Source of the DNA: Pseudomonadota bacterium
Lineage (GTDB): Bacteria; Myxococcota_A; UBA9042
Direction of reading: 5' to 3'
Length of the DNA: 40,703 nt
Assembly (NCBI GenBank): GCA_005792545.1
Contig: SXRM01000005.1
Span: 1-40,703 of the forward strand
The position numbers were made by a program, and so were the translations under genes. The notes under the pieces were generated by a model. That model searched no databases. It saw nothing but the letters and a program-made list of their open reading frames with translations, and was not told the origin of the DNA. This document shows, piece after piece, positions 25,911-33,981 of the stretch (position 1 is its first letter; every line of letters begins with the position of its first letter).

Positions 25911-28826
25911 TCAGAATCCGGGCTTCGGCGCCTTCGGCAAGCTCAGATCCGCCAGTTCCGGCGCTTGAGGGACACTCAGCCCGCTGTCGCCGGCCACGTT
26001 TTGCTGCGAGGCGCCCGCAATCCAGGTCGCTGTGCGCGCAAGCGTCGCCTTGCGCTGTAAAACCAGGCCAAACGTGCCGCCCGACCACGCGCTGCGGTCT
26101 GCTGTCGCGGCCGTCTGCACGGCCCCGTCCAGCATGGCCCCCGCACGGGCGTAGCCGCCGATCAGCGTGTCCGCGATACGCAAGCCCTGCGCGTCGATGG
26201 CCAGCACGCCGTCGCCGATGACCGGCCCCAAGCTGCCGCTGCGCGACCACGTAGGTGCCGCGGTCACGCCATGTAGGACGGAGCCGCGCACATCAAGCGT
26301 GCCAAGGCGGGTGGCGACTGCGGCCGACGCCAGGTTGCGCAGCGCACACGACCGCAGGTGCGCGACGCCACCATGGGCCACCCACACGCCGCCGCCGTGG
26401 ATGCCATCGGCCAACTGTGGCTGCACATCAGCTATGGCCACGCCCACCAGCGTCGCGGTCGCGCCGTGCGACAGCGAAACCGCGGCGAGATGGCCGCCCT
26501 GCAAGCGACTGCCGTGCAGCAGCACCTCGGCCTTGTCGCGAGCCTGGAGTGCAACGCCAAAAAGGCCATCCTTCTCGCGAGGCCTGGTGTCGCGCACCAA
26601 CAGGCCGGCAGCCTCCAGGCGCGAACCCGGCAGTTCCACACCAATTCCGATGCCGTGGTTGCCTGCAAGCACCGCGCGCTTGAGCAATGCCTGCCCACCC
26701 GAGACGACCAGGCCCTGGCCAAGCCCACCTGACGCGGCTTCGGGCAGCGTGTCGTCCACCACGAGGTCAGTCGCTACCACGCGCGACCCGGGATCCTGCG
26801 CAACCAGACCTGAGGCCCGGTTCGAAGACACGCGCGCCTCGCGTAGCTGCAGTTCCGCTCCTTCCAGCACATTGATACCCAGGCCCAGGATGTCGCCCTT
26901 GGCGCTCGGCAGGGTGTGGTCGACCAGCAAGCGCTTGGCCGTGACGACGGAGCCCTGGCCGTACAAGCGCAGACCGGCCGAGCGGTTGCCAGTGATGCGC
27001 ACGGTATTCAGGTGGGCTCTCGCACCCGCAGCCACGTCCAGGCCGTCGCCGAGGTCGGCGGTCTGACCAGCGGCTTGCGTGCCCGCTACGTGCACACGGT
27101 TGAGCGAAAGCAACGACCCCGCGCCCGTGGCAATGGCGCCGGTAACGGTATTGGCAACCACCAAGGCGTCGTGCACACCAAGGGCGCCGTCCTCGCTGAC
27201 CGCCAGGCCAAAGCCCAACTGCTTGTAGCTGCCGCCAGTCTGGCTGTGGTCGATGCGGGCGCGCCGCAACAGGGCGCCCGTGCCCTTGCCCATCACCATC
27301 ACTTGCAAGCCAGGGTTGGCGTGGGCGCGAAAGCGGACGAGGTCCACGTTCGCCGCTTCGCTGACGACGAGGCCATTGCCCAGGGCTTTGGAGCCGTCGG
27401 CCTGCGTGTTGTCGAGCAACAGCCCGCTGCCGTCGACCCATGTGTTCGGGCCTTCGACGTAAGTTGCCATCAGGCGCGCCCGACGGACGCGGACGTCGCT
27501 TATCGTCAGCTTGGCGCCTTTGACAGCCAAAATGCCCATGCCGAGCGAGCCATCCGGGTGCGCTTGCACTTCGTCGACCAGCACATTGGTCAGCTTGACG
27601 GTGGCGGCGCCGGACACGTAGACGCCATTGACGGCGGAATGCACGATGTGCAAATCGCTCGCGGCGACCAAGGCGCCATCGGTCACTGCCAACCCGCCAA
27701 AGCCGCCGCGCACGGTCAGGCCGCGCAACAGGACGCCACTGGCCTTGCCCTTGGCCGCGAACGTGGGCGCCGCAATCGAACCCTCGACGCTGACCAACTT
27801 GGGGCAGCGGCCGACGACCTGCACGCTGCCGGTCAACACGAAGTTGCCCTTGTAGGTGCCGGCCGCCACCGCCACCTTGCCGCTGCCCATCGCCGCAGCG
27901 AACGCCGGCCCGAGCGCACTGTAAGGCGCGGTACGCGTGCCCGACCAGGGACCGGCGGTATTGGCCGCGGACACGTAAACCGTGCCCGGTTGATCAGCGA
28001 ACCAGCCGAATTCATCGACGCCAGCTTCGCCACACGCTGCTGGGTCGGGTGCGCAACCCGGCAGTCCGCCCTCAAACGCTGCCTTGCCCGACGCGACAAA
28101 GCCGGGTGGGCAGGTCCACTCGGGTCCGCGCACCGGCTCACACGAGTTGGCTTGGGCTGCGGGCAGGTACCCGACCGGGCAGCCGAGCTCGCCGCGCGCA
28201 CAGTCGTGCGGGTCGCCGGAACCGTCGCGGCACGCGATGGGCAGCGCGGTCTCGCCAGCTAGGTGCGCCGGCACGCTTGCGTCTGGCAACTCGGCCCAAG
28301 CTGGCACCAGAGCCAAAGCCAGCCCAGCAGTGGCGGGCAGCAGGCCATTGACGTCGCGCACATCGTCGCCGGCCGCAACGCAGGCGGCCAGGCCGTCGGC
28401 GCTCGGCAATGTACCGACAGGGCACTCGGCCGGCGCAGTCGCAGCAGCAGCAGCAGCAGGGTCACAGCTTGCGCCGCGCCAGATGCAGTCGCCCTCGGTT
28501 AAGGCGCATGGTTGGCCTTGCGCGTCGGCGCGAAACGGACACCAAACCGGTGTGCACAGGCTGCCGTCCAGGTCGGCGGCTTTGGGGTGGGCGACGCGGC
28601 ACTCGGGCGGGCCGACGGCGATGCAGGTGCCGGCCCCAGGCTCAAAGACCTGGCCTGCAGCGCAGTACGCGCAGGAGGCGTTGCCGGTGGGCTTGCGTGC
28701 CAGGGTGTCGACGCACTTGCCGGCCGCGGCTGGCGTTGCGGTGGGCTCGGTCGATTCGCCGCAAGCCGCGAGGCCGAAAAGCGCAATCGCGATGCAGCGC
28801 AAGTTCATGGCCGCGGTGTAGCGCAT
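25911..28826 (-). CDS. Lipoprotein with right-handed parallel beta-helix
   Basis: About 971 residues from ATG 28826, or 965 from ATG 28808. The frame is open further upstream to 29447, but that stretch is antisense to nrfH and lacks a signal sequence. The leader MRYTAAMNLRCIAIALFGLAAC ends in a lipobox LAAC. About 280 residues with scattered cysteines follow (CAYCAAGQVFEPGAGTC; CPPGFVASGK), ending near the typical entry motif of the fold, GTVYVSAANTAGPWSGTRTAPYSAL. From there to the C-terminus there are regular 22-28-residue coils such as GLVVSEAANVDLVRFRAHAN, the pattern of pectate-lyase-like beta-helices. No polysaccharide-lyase catalytic residues can be assigned, so binding or a structural role on the cell surface is as likely as catalysis. 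The gene is convergent with the lipoprotein pair and divergent from nrfHA. Confidence 0.85.
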   Translation of the reverse strand: MRYTAAMNLRCIAIALFGLAACGESTEPTATPAAAGKCVDTLARKPTGNASCAYCAAGQVFEPGAGTCIAVGPPECRVAHPKAADLDGSLCTPVWCPFRADAQGQPCALTEGDCIWRGASCDPAAAAAATAPAECPVGTLPSADGLAACVAAGDDVRDVNGLLPATAGLALALVPAWAELPDASVPAHLAGETALPIACRDGSGDPHDCARGELGCPVGYLPAAQANSCEPVRGPEWTCPPGFVASGKAAFEGGLPGCAPDPAACGEAGVDEFGWFADQPGTVYVSAANTAGPWSGTRTAPYSALGPAFAAAMGSGKVAVAAGTYKGNFVLTGSVQVVGRCPKLVSVEGSIAAPTFAAKGKASGVLLRGLTVRGGFGGLAVTDGALVAASDLHIVHSAVNGVYVSGAATVKLTNVLVDEVQAHPDGSLGMGILAVKGAKLTISDVRVRRARLMATYVEGPNTWVDGSGLLLDNTQADGSKALGNGLVVSEAANVDLVRFRAHANPGLQVMVMGKGTGALLRRARIDHSQTGGSYKQLGFGLAVSEDGALGVHDALVVANTVTGAIATGAGSLLSLNRVHVAGTQAAGQTADLGDGLDVAAGARAHLNTVRITGNRSAGLRLYGQGSVVTAKRLLVDHTLPSAKGDILGLGINVLEGAELQLREARVSSNRASGLVAQDPGSRVVATDLVVDDTLPEAASGGLGQGLVVSGGQALLKRAVLAGNHGIGIGVELPGSRLEAAGLLVRDTRPREKDGLFGVALQARDKAEVLLHGSRLQGGHLAAVSLSHGATATLVGVAIADVQPQLADGIHGGGVWVAHGGVAHLRSCALRNLASAAVATRLGTLDVRGSVLHGVTAAPTWSRSGSLGPVIGDGVLAIDAQGLRIADTLIGGYARAGAMLDGAVQTAATADRSAWSGGTFGLVLQRKATLARTATWIAGASQQNVAGDSGLSVPQAPELADLSLPKAPKPGF

Positions 28827-28900
28827 GGCGGAGCTGCGCGCAAGACGACGCCGATGAACCGGGCGTCCCGCGACGGTGTCGCCGGCGCTAAGTATGCCAG

Positions 28901-28913
28901 GCCAGGAACTGGC
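28901..28913. promoter_or_regulatory. Dyad between divergent genes (possible operator)
   Basis: GCCAGGAACTGGC is a perfect 5-bp dyad with a 3-bp centre. It lies in the 159-bp gap between the beta-helix gene (minus) and nrfH (plus), where a shared regulator site would be expected. There is no match I can name to a known regulator, and a short dyad of this size can occur by chance. Confidence 0.25.
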
Positions 28914-28985
28914 GCTCCGCGTCGCTTGTAGTGCACGATTATGGCCTCGCGGAGGGCTATCGGGCGCCGCGCTAACAGGGCGGGC

Positions 28986-29537
28986 ATGGTTTTTGGGCGG
29001 ATCCTGCGCGATCCTGCGCGCCTGGGCGCGTTGGTGGTGGCGGCGGCAGCATTGGCGGGCTTGGGGGCCTTCACCTTTCGCTATGGCGAGGGGCTGTCGT
29101 ACTTCAGCGCCGACCCCAAGGCCTGCGCCAACTGCCACATCATGCAGCCGCAGTACGACGGCTGGCAGAAAGCGAGCCACCACACGGCGGCGACGTGCGT
29201 CGATTGCCACCTGCCGACCACTTTTGCCGCCAAGTACCTCGCCAAAGCCGCCAACGGCTGGAGCCACAGCAAGGGCTTTACTTTGCAGGACTTCGCTGAA
29301 CCCATCCGCATCAAGCCGGGCAATAGCCAGATCCTGCAAGACAACTGCCTTCGCTGTCACAGTTCGCTGGTGCACGGGATGCTGGCCAGCGCGACTACGG
29401 CGCCAGAACCCGTGTACTGCGTGCACTGCCACTTCACGGTGGGTCACGGCCAGACGGCGGGCCTGGGCGGCAAGCTGCGACAGGACGAACTGCGGGGCCT
29501 CGACGTGCCGCCCGCCAAACCAAAGGACAAGCCATGA
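28986..29537 (+). CDS. nrfH: NrfH, membrane tetrahaem quinol dehydrogenase for nitrite reduction
   Basis: A 183-residue protein of the NapC/NirT/NrfH family, which takes electrons from menaquinol and passes them to NrfA at the outer face of the cytoplasmic membrane. The ATG at 28986 is preferred over one at 28941 because AGGG lies 5 nt before it. One N-terminal membrane helix (about residues 13-32, [19 protein letters not shown]) is followed by four c-type haem motifs: CANCH (47-51), CVDCH (71-75), CLRCH (121-125) and CVHCH (145-149). CANCHIM keeps the methionine known as the haem-1 ligand of NrfH. Its stop overlaps the nrfA start (ATGA), so the two are translationally coupled. Confidence 0.95.
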   Translation: MVFGRILRDPARLGALVVAAAALAGLGAFTFRYGEGLSYFSADPKACANCHIMQPQYDGWQKASHHTAATCVDCHLPTTFAAKYLAKAANGWSHSKGFTLQDFAEPIRIKPGNSQILQDNCLRCHSSLVHGMLASATTAPEPVYCVHCHFTVGHGQTAGLGGKLRQDELRGLDVPPAKPKDKP

Positions 29538-31030
29538 CCGCTGATGCCAAGCCGCGCCGCTGGCCTTTCTATCTGGGTCTTTTTGCTGTCGTCGCCGCAG
29601 GTTCGGCCGCAGGCGCTGCGCTGCTGGTCAGCATCACCGAGCGCAAGCAAGAGGCGTTGCACAGCCAGGTGCGCGTGGTCCAAGTCGGCGACGACGACAC
29701 CGACCCGGCCAGGTGGGGCCTCAATTGGCCAGCGCAGTACGACAGCTACAAGCGCACTGCGCTCAGGACTGCGACCAAGTTCGGCGGCCACGCCGGCAGC
29801 GAGGCGATGCCAGAGGAGAAAATCGAGCGCGACCCGTGGCTCAAGCGCATGTTTGGTGGCTACGCGTTCAGCATCGACTACCGCGACCGCCGCGGCCACG
29901 CCTACATGCTCGCCGACCAAGAGGCGACCCAGCGCCTGACCAAGCCGCAGTCGGGGTCATGTTTGCATTGCCACGCGTCCGTGATGCCGCTCTACCGGCA
30001 ACTGGGCCAGGGCGACGCCGACAAGGGATTCGCCGAGTCGTTCAAGTACAGCTACAAGGACCTGAACCAGAAACTGCACGAGAGCGGCAAGGCCCATCCG
30101 GTCACCTGCGGCGACTGCCACAGCCCGGACACGATGGGCTTGCGGGTCACGCGACCGGGTTTCATCCGCGCGATGGCGCAACTGGCCAAATCGGACGCGC
30201 CGCTGCCAGCGCTGCCGAGCGTCGAACAATGGCGCAAAGGCCCGCGCAAAGCCGACTATGACCCCAACCGCGACGCCACCCGCAACGAGATGCGCAGCTT
30301 CGTGTGCGGCCAGTGCCACGTCGAATACTACTGCTCGACCAAGATGCCGCTGACCTTTCCGTGGAAAAATGGCTTGCGGGCCGAAGACATGGAGAAGACC
30401 TGGGACGAGACCAAGTTCCCCGACGGCAAGCCGTTCATGGACTACGCGCACAAGGAAACCGGGGCGCCGATTCTCAAAGCCCAGCACCCCGAGTTCGAGC
30501 TGTGGAGCCAGGGCATCCACGCGCGCAGCGGTGTCTCGTGCGCCGATTGCCATATGCCGTACATGCGCGAAGGCGCAGGCAAAGTCAGCGACCACTGGGT
30601 GCGCAGTCCGCTCTTGAACATCAACCGCGCCTGCCAGACCTGCCACCGGGCGACCGAAGCGGAGCTGGGCGAGCGCGTGGCCGTCATCCAGGGCCGCAAC
30701 CACGACCTCTTGCAGCGCGGGGGCAAGGCGATTGTGGCGTTGCTCGACGCGATTGCGCAGGCAAAAGCGCAAGGCGCGACCGCCGATCAACTCCAGCCTG
30801 CGCTAGTGATGCAGCGCAAGGCTCAGTGGCGCTTGGACTTCATCGCGGCGGAGAACAGCATGGGCTACCACGCCCCGCAAGAGGCGGCGCGGGTGCTGGC
30901 CGAGGCGCTGGATTACGCGCGGCAAGGCGAGACGCTGGCGGTGCGGGCGATGGCAGGTGGTGCGGTTGGGGTGCCGGGGGCGGTGACGGCCGTGCAGGCT
31001 CCAGGTGCGCCCACCGCTGTGGTGCGGTAG
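29534..31030 (+). CDS. nrfA: NrfA, ammonia-forming cytochrome c nitrite reductase (CxxCH type)
   Basis: A 498-residue pentahaem enzyme that reduces nitrite to ammonium with six electrons on the periplasmic side. An N-terminal anchor ([20 protein letters not shown]) probably holds it to the membrane. Five haem motifs are present: CLHCH (143-147), CGDCH (192-196), CGQCH (258-262), CADCH (336-340) and CQTCH (367-371). The first is the active-site haem, which in E. coli has CWSCK with a lysine ligand; here it is CxxCH, placing the protein in the histidine-ligated NrfA group. CGQCHVEYY (catalytic Tyr265 or Tyr266) and KAQH (Gln317, His318) match the conserved active-site and calcium residues, and Arg134 probably supplies the catalytic arginine. 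The last 25 residues are Ala/Gly/Val-rich and unusual. It pairs with nrfH upstream. Confidence 0.96.
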   Translation: MTADAKPRRWPFYLGLFAVVAAGSAAGAALLVSITERKQEALHSQVRVVQVGDDDTDPARWGLNWPAQYDSYKRTALRTATKFGGHAGSEAMPEEKIERDPWLKRMFGGYAFSIDYRDRRGHAYMLADQEATQRLTKPQSGSCLHCHASVMPLYRQLGQGDADKGFAESFKYSYKDLNQKLHESGKAHPVTCGDCHSPDTMGLRVTRPGFIRAMAQLAKSDAPLPALPSVEQWRKGPRKADYDPNRDATRNEMRSFVCGQCHVEYYCSTKMPLTFPWKNGLRAEDMEKTWDETKFPDGKPFMDYAHKETGAPILKAQHPEFELWSQGIHARSGVSCADCHMPYMREGAGKVSDHWVRSPLLNINRACQTCHRATEAELGERVAVIQGRNHDLLQRGGKAIVALLDAIAQAKAQGATADQLQPALVMQRKAQWRLDFIAAENSMGYHAPQEAARVLAEALDYARQGETLAVRAMAGGAVGVPGAVTAVQAPGAPTAVVR

Positions 31031-31151
31031 GCTCAGCGGCCTGCCTGGGCCGTCGAGGGACTCCAGGTGCCGACACGCTTTGTTCTCGGTGACTTGCCGC
31101 CAGTGCTGCGCCTTGCGGAAGTCGCACAGGTCAAGACGCACGCAAACTATA

Positions 31152-31246
31152 CAGAATCGCCTTGAGGTGAGATCAAACCTGCCGCGAGGAAGGAGCGACG
31201 AGTCGGCTTGCAAAGCCGCGAGTTTGCGACCCACTGAGCAAGCAAG
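31152..31246 (+). repeat. 95-bp dispersed repeat, copy A
   Basis: Aligns without gaps to 35496-35590 at about 75 of 95 positions, in the same orientation. It lies between nrfA and the phosphoribosyltransferase, ending 14 nt before that gene's start codon, so it may carry its promoter or leader. Both copies can be translated in parallel frames, but no frame looks like a conserved protein. Confidence 0.75.
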
Positions 31247-31260
31247 AACAGCGATCGCAG

Positions 31261-31905
31261 ATGACCTCGGGTCATCGCGATCCTGTATACACTGCCGCCA
31301 AAGCCGGGGACGTCCAAGCCGCCCGCCAGCTTGTGCAGGAACTCGTGCTGCCAAAGCTGGCGCGCCAGGTTTGGCCGGAGCGCTGGCCTAGCGATCTCGT
31401 GCTCTGCAGCGCCCACGCCTACGAAGAGACCGGCATCAACGCAATACCACACGCGCTGGCCTGTCATTTGGCGTGGTGCTTAAGCCTGGCGGTTGAGGTC
31501 GGCATCGCGCAGGCCAACGCAGAACGGCACACGGGCGCCAGTGGCGTGGCCCGCCTTGCCCGTCAAGCGCAGTTTTCCGGACAGGTCACGCGCGGCGCGC
31601 GCTACGTGCTCATCGACGACTTCGTTGGGATGGGCGGAACATTGGCCAACCTTTGCGGGCATATCACCTCCGCCGGTGGCGCGGTTGTCGGCGCATGCGT
31701 GTTGACCTGCCAGCCGCGGTCCACTACTTTGGCGTTGACGCTGGCGACGCTTCGACGCGCCCATGGCCCCGAATTCGAATCCTGGTGGCGACACCGCTAC
31801 GGTCACGGCTTCGACTGCCTCACTGAATCAGAGGCTCGGTACCTTGCGCGCGTCGAAGACGCTGTCGCTCTCCGAGATCGAATTGTTGCCGCAGAGCAAG
31901 GTTGA
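31261..31905 (+). CDS. Phosphoribosyltransferase-like protein
   Basis: A 214-residue protein. The type I PRTase signature is plain: RYVLIDDFVGMGGTLANL (residues 114-131) contains the PRPP-binding loop V-L-I-D-D-x-V-x-M-G-G-T-L. Proteins with this motif bind 5-phosphoribosyl-1-pyrophosphate and either transfer ribose 5-phosphate to a base or act as regulators. The N-terminal segment (YTAAKAGDVQAARQLVQELV) is helical, and the residues around 50-60 (SAHAYEETGINAIPHALA) would form the hood. No purine or pyrimidine gene is near, so the substrate is open. The ribosome site before the ATG is weak. A 95-bp repeat directly precedes the gene. Confidence 0.75.
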   Translation: MTSGHRDPVYTAAKAGDVQAARQLVQELVLPKLARQVWPERWPSDLVLCSAHAYEETGINAIPHALACHLAWCLSLAVEVGIAQANAERHTGASGVARLARQAQFSGQVTRGARYVLIDDFVGMGGTLANLCGHITSAGGAVVGACVLTCQPRSTTLALTLATLRRAHGPEFESWWRHRYGHGFDCLTESEARYLARVEDAVALRDRIVAAEQG

Positions 31906-32001
31906 AATTGGCGAATGGATGGCAGCTCAAGGATATGCGGAAGCGCCAGACCGCGGTTGTTCCGAAGGCAATGGTGAAAGCTCGCGGCCAAGCGCGCATC
32001 C

Positions 32002-32550
32002 CTAGCCGACTCTTGCTACACCTCGACGCCGCTCCGCCATCGCCAGCAACGCCGCCACGGTCGTGAGCTTGCGCGCCGTCATCAGGCAGCGGACCGCGCG
32101 CGGCAGCTTGTCTGCCAGCTTGCTTTTGCCAATCCCGGCCGGCAGGTAGAACCACAGCACGCCAGGACCGAGCGCCCACGCCTCTTCGCCGACGCGCAGC
32201 GAGTCTAACAACGCGGCATCGACGGTCGGGTTCGGCTCGGCCAGAAAGAACGCATGGACCCGCCCGGTATCCACACCCGCGAACGGATGGCTGTGCAGCG
32301 CGAATTCCAGGTCTGCAGCCGAACGCGCGAAAACATCGGGCGCAAAGCCAAAACCCGCTTGAATGCCTGCGCGGACGACTGCGGCCAGCTGCTCGGACGT
32401 GAGATCCGAATCGACGATGGCATTGCCGCTTTGGATGTAGGTCTCGGGATTGCCCAGGCCGTCAGCGAGCATGCGCGCCCGCCACGCCGCCATCGGCAAG
32501 AGTTGGGTGCCCGAGACGTTGACGGCACGCAATAGGACGATGTGCAGCAC
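32002..32550 (-). CDS. DUF1697 domain protein
   Basis: A 182-residue protein from GTG 32550, with AAGGTGG upstream. It matches DUF1697 along its length: HIVLLRAVNVSGTQLLPMAA at the start, GNPETYIQSGNAIVDSD around residues 32-48, and FLAEPNPTVDAALLDSL mid-way. The family is widespread, about 180 residues long, cytoplasmic and without a proven biochemical role. The gene is convergent with the phosphoribosyltransferase gene and just downstream of the muramidase gene on the same strand. Confidence 0.88.
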   Translation of the reverse strand: MLHIVLLRAVNVSGTQLLPMAAWRARMLADGLGNPETYIQSGNAIVDSDLTSEQLAAVVRAGIQAGFGFAPDVFARSAADLEFALHSHPFAGVDTGRVHAFFLAEPNPTVDAALLDSLRVGEEAWALGPGVLWFYLPAGIGKSKLADKLPRAVRCLMTARKLTTVAALLAMAERRRGVARVG

Positions 32551-32598
32551 GGTTTGCCACCTTCGCGCAAGCCGCTGCGCGATGCCCCAACGGGGCGA

Positions 32599-33591
32599 CT
32601 ACCCGCCCATCTGCGGCGCCTGCCCGCCATCGACCAGCTTGCTGTTCAACTCGTAGAACTCGTCGTGCCGCCGCAACCAGCCTTTTTGGAACTTGTTGTT
32701 GTCGCTACCGGGCTTGCTGATCGAGATGAGGTAGTCGCGGCGGTGCTGCATCAAGGCCTCGAACACCGCGCGCTCGCCGTCTTTGGCAATCAGGTCGTTG
32801 ATTTTGGCCGGCGCCTCGTCCCACGAATTGACTTCGACCACGCCCTTGAGCACGCGCAAGGACCCGGTGACGCCACTGCCCCAGGCCCATTGCGAAAAGA
32901 TGTTGGCGACGACCTGCGAGTTGTACTCGTCACCTTTGACGGCGTCCCAATACTTGGCCTTGAAGATCTTCTTGACGAGGTCGTCGGTCATGGCGAAGAA
33001 CTTCTTGCTGTCGGTCTTGCTATAGCCGAGCAGCGGCGCCGCGCTCTGGAAGGTCTCCCAGGTAACGCCCTTGTTGGTGTGCCAGCCGTACTGGCCGTTG
33101 TACGGGTCGGGGCACGGGTGCTTGGACGCCGCATCGCTGGCATCGCGCGACAGACCGCCCTCCCACTTGGCCAGGTGGTTGAACATTTGCAGGTAATCGG
33201 GCTTGCCGCCCGCGGCGTCGCCGGTTGGTGTCTGCGCCAGCATCGACCGTTGCGGGTTGCTGACTTCGCCGCCGTTTGAGCCGCCGCCGCCGCCAGCCCC
33301 GGCAACACCGACCTGCGCGCCCGCGTCTTGGGCTGTGGTTTGCCCCTGGTCCGCTTGACCGCCGCCCGGCTTGAGGCCCGCGGCCTCTTTGCCGGTGTCC
33401 GGGCTGACCGCATTGCGACCGTCCGCATAGGTGCCTGCGCCCGCCACAGCGTTCAGGATGGCGTTGGCGCCGGCACCCGCCGCACCGCCAGCTGCCGATG
33501 TTGCCCCGGCACGCCCGGCGTTGGTGTTGGCCTGGCGATTGGCGTTGTTGGCCGCGTTGCGCGCGGACGGCCCTGCCGTTGCGACTGCCAT
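32599..33591 (-). CDS. GH108-type muramidase with PG-binding domain, no signal peptide
   Basis: A 330-residue protein from ATG 33591, preceded by a G-rich ribosome site (GGGGGGA); a longer start at 33666 has no such support. Residues of about 132-310 match glycosyl hydrolase family 108 lysozymes followed by the associated peptidoglycan-binding domain. HLAKWEGGLSRD carries the catalytic Glu144, and TNKGVTWETF (172-181) is the conserved second motif. AKYWDAVKGDEYNSQVVANI and the final FQKGWLRRHDEFYEL are typical of the C-terminal domain. Residues 1-130 are a disordered Ala/Gly/Asn/Gln-rich region with no hydrophobic signal sequence. Phage endolysins need a holin; other secretion-independent exits are contractile injection or lysis. 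An effector or phage-derived enzyme is therefore possible, but this is inference. Confidence 0.85.
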   Translation of the reverse strand: MAVATAGPSARNAANNANRQANTNAGRAGATSAAGGAAGAGANAILNAVAGAGTYADGRNAVSPDTGKEAAGLKPGGGQADQGQTTAQDAGAQVGVAGAGGGGGSNGGEVSNPQRSMLAQTPTGDAAGGKPDYLQMFNHLAKWEGGLSRDASDAASKHPCPDPYNGQYGWHTNKGVTWETFQSAAPLLGYSKTDSKKFFAMTDDLVKKIFKAKYWDAVKGDEYNSQVVANIFSQWAWGSGVTGSLRVLKGVVEVNSWDEAPAKINDLIAKDGERAVFEALMQHRRDYLISISKPGSDNNKFQKGWLRRHDEFYELNSKLVDGGQAPQMGG

Positions 33592-33981
33592 GCTGTCCCC
33601 CCTGCCCTGGTTGAGCACGTGCGCTGCGCCGCCCCCGGCGCAACCCACGGCCGCCGACGCGGGCAAAAGTGCTTCGCGCTTGCGGAAGGCGGGTAGGCTA
33701 CGGGCTGGGTGGCGTGCCGGTCAACGCCAGCAGCGAGCGGGTGGGGTGTGGGGGGACCGGCGATGGCCGGAATGGACCGCCAAACCAGGTTGCGGCGCCG
33801 CGTTGGCCCGCTCGTCCGTCGGCCAAAGCCTCAGGCCGCCGCGACAAAACCACGCCTGCGCTTGGTTGAACCAGCGCGTTGCCTCGACATGACCTGGACC
33901 CGCGGCGTTATCTGCCGTCTGCAAGTTCGGGCTGGGGCGTATCCGAGCGCCCGCCACCGAATCAGGCGAAGTCACTCTGTG
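33592..33981. other. Non-coding gap
   Basis: 390 bp between the muramidase start and the 3' end of the next minus-strand gene. Short open frames exist on both strands, but none has a ribosome site or a recognisable product. No repeat, hairpin terminator or RNA gene was seen. Confidence 0.5.

Noticed and set aside
28827-29447. N-terminal extension of the beta-helix lipoprotein frame
   Set aside because: The extra 200 residues are antisense to nrfH and upstream of a proper lipoprotein signal sequence, so the start near 28826 is preferred.
31765-31790. T-loop-like TTCGAATCC suggesting a tRNA 3' half
   Set aside because: It lies within the phosphoribosyltransferase reading frame, and no acceptor or anticodon arm can be built around it.
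31935-32072. Small basic ORF (MRKRQTAVVPKAMVKARGQA) after the phosphoribosyltransferase
   Set aside because: It has no ribosome site, runs into the convergent DUF1697 gene, and has no recognised family. It could be real but cannot be supported.
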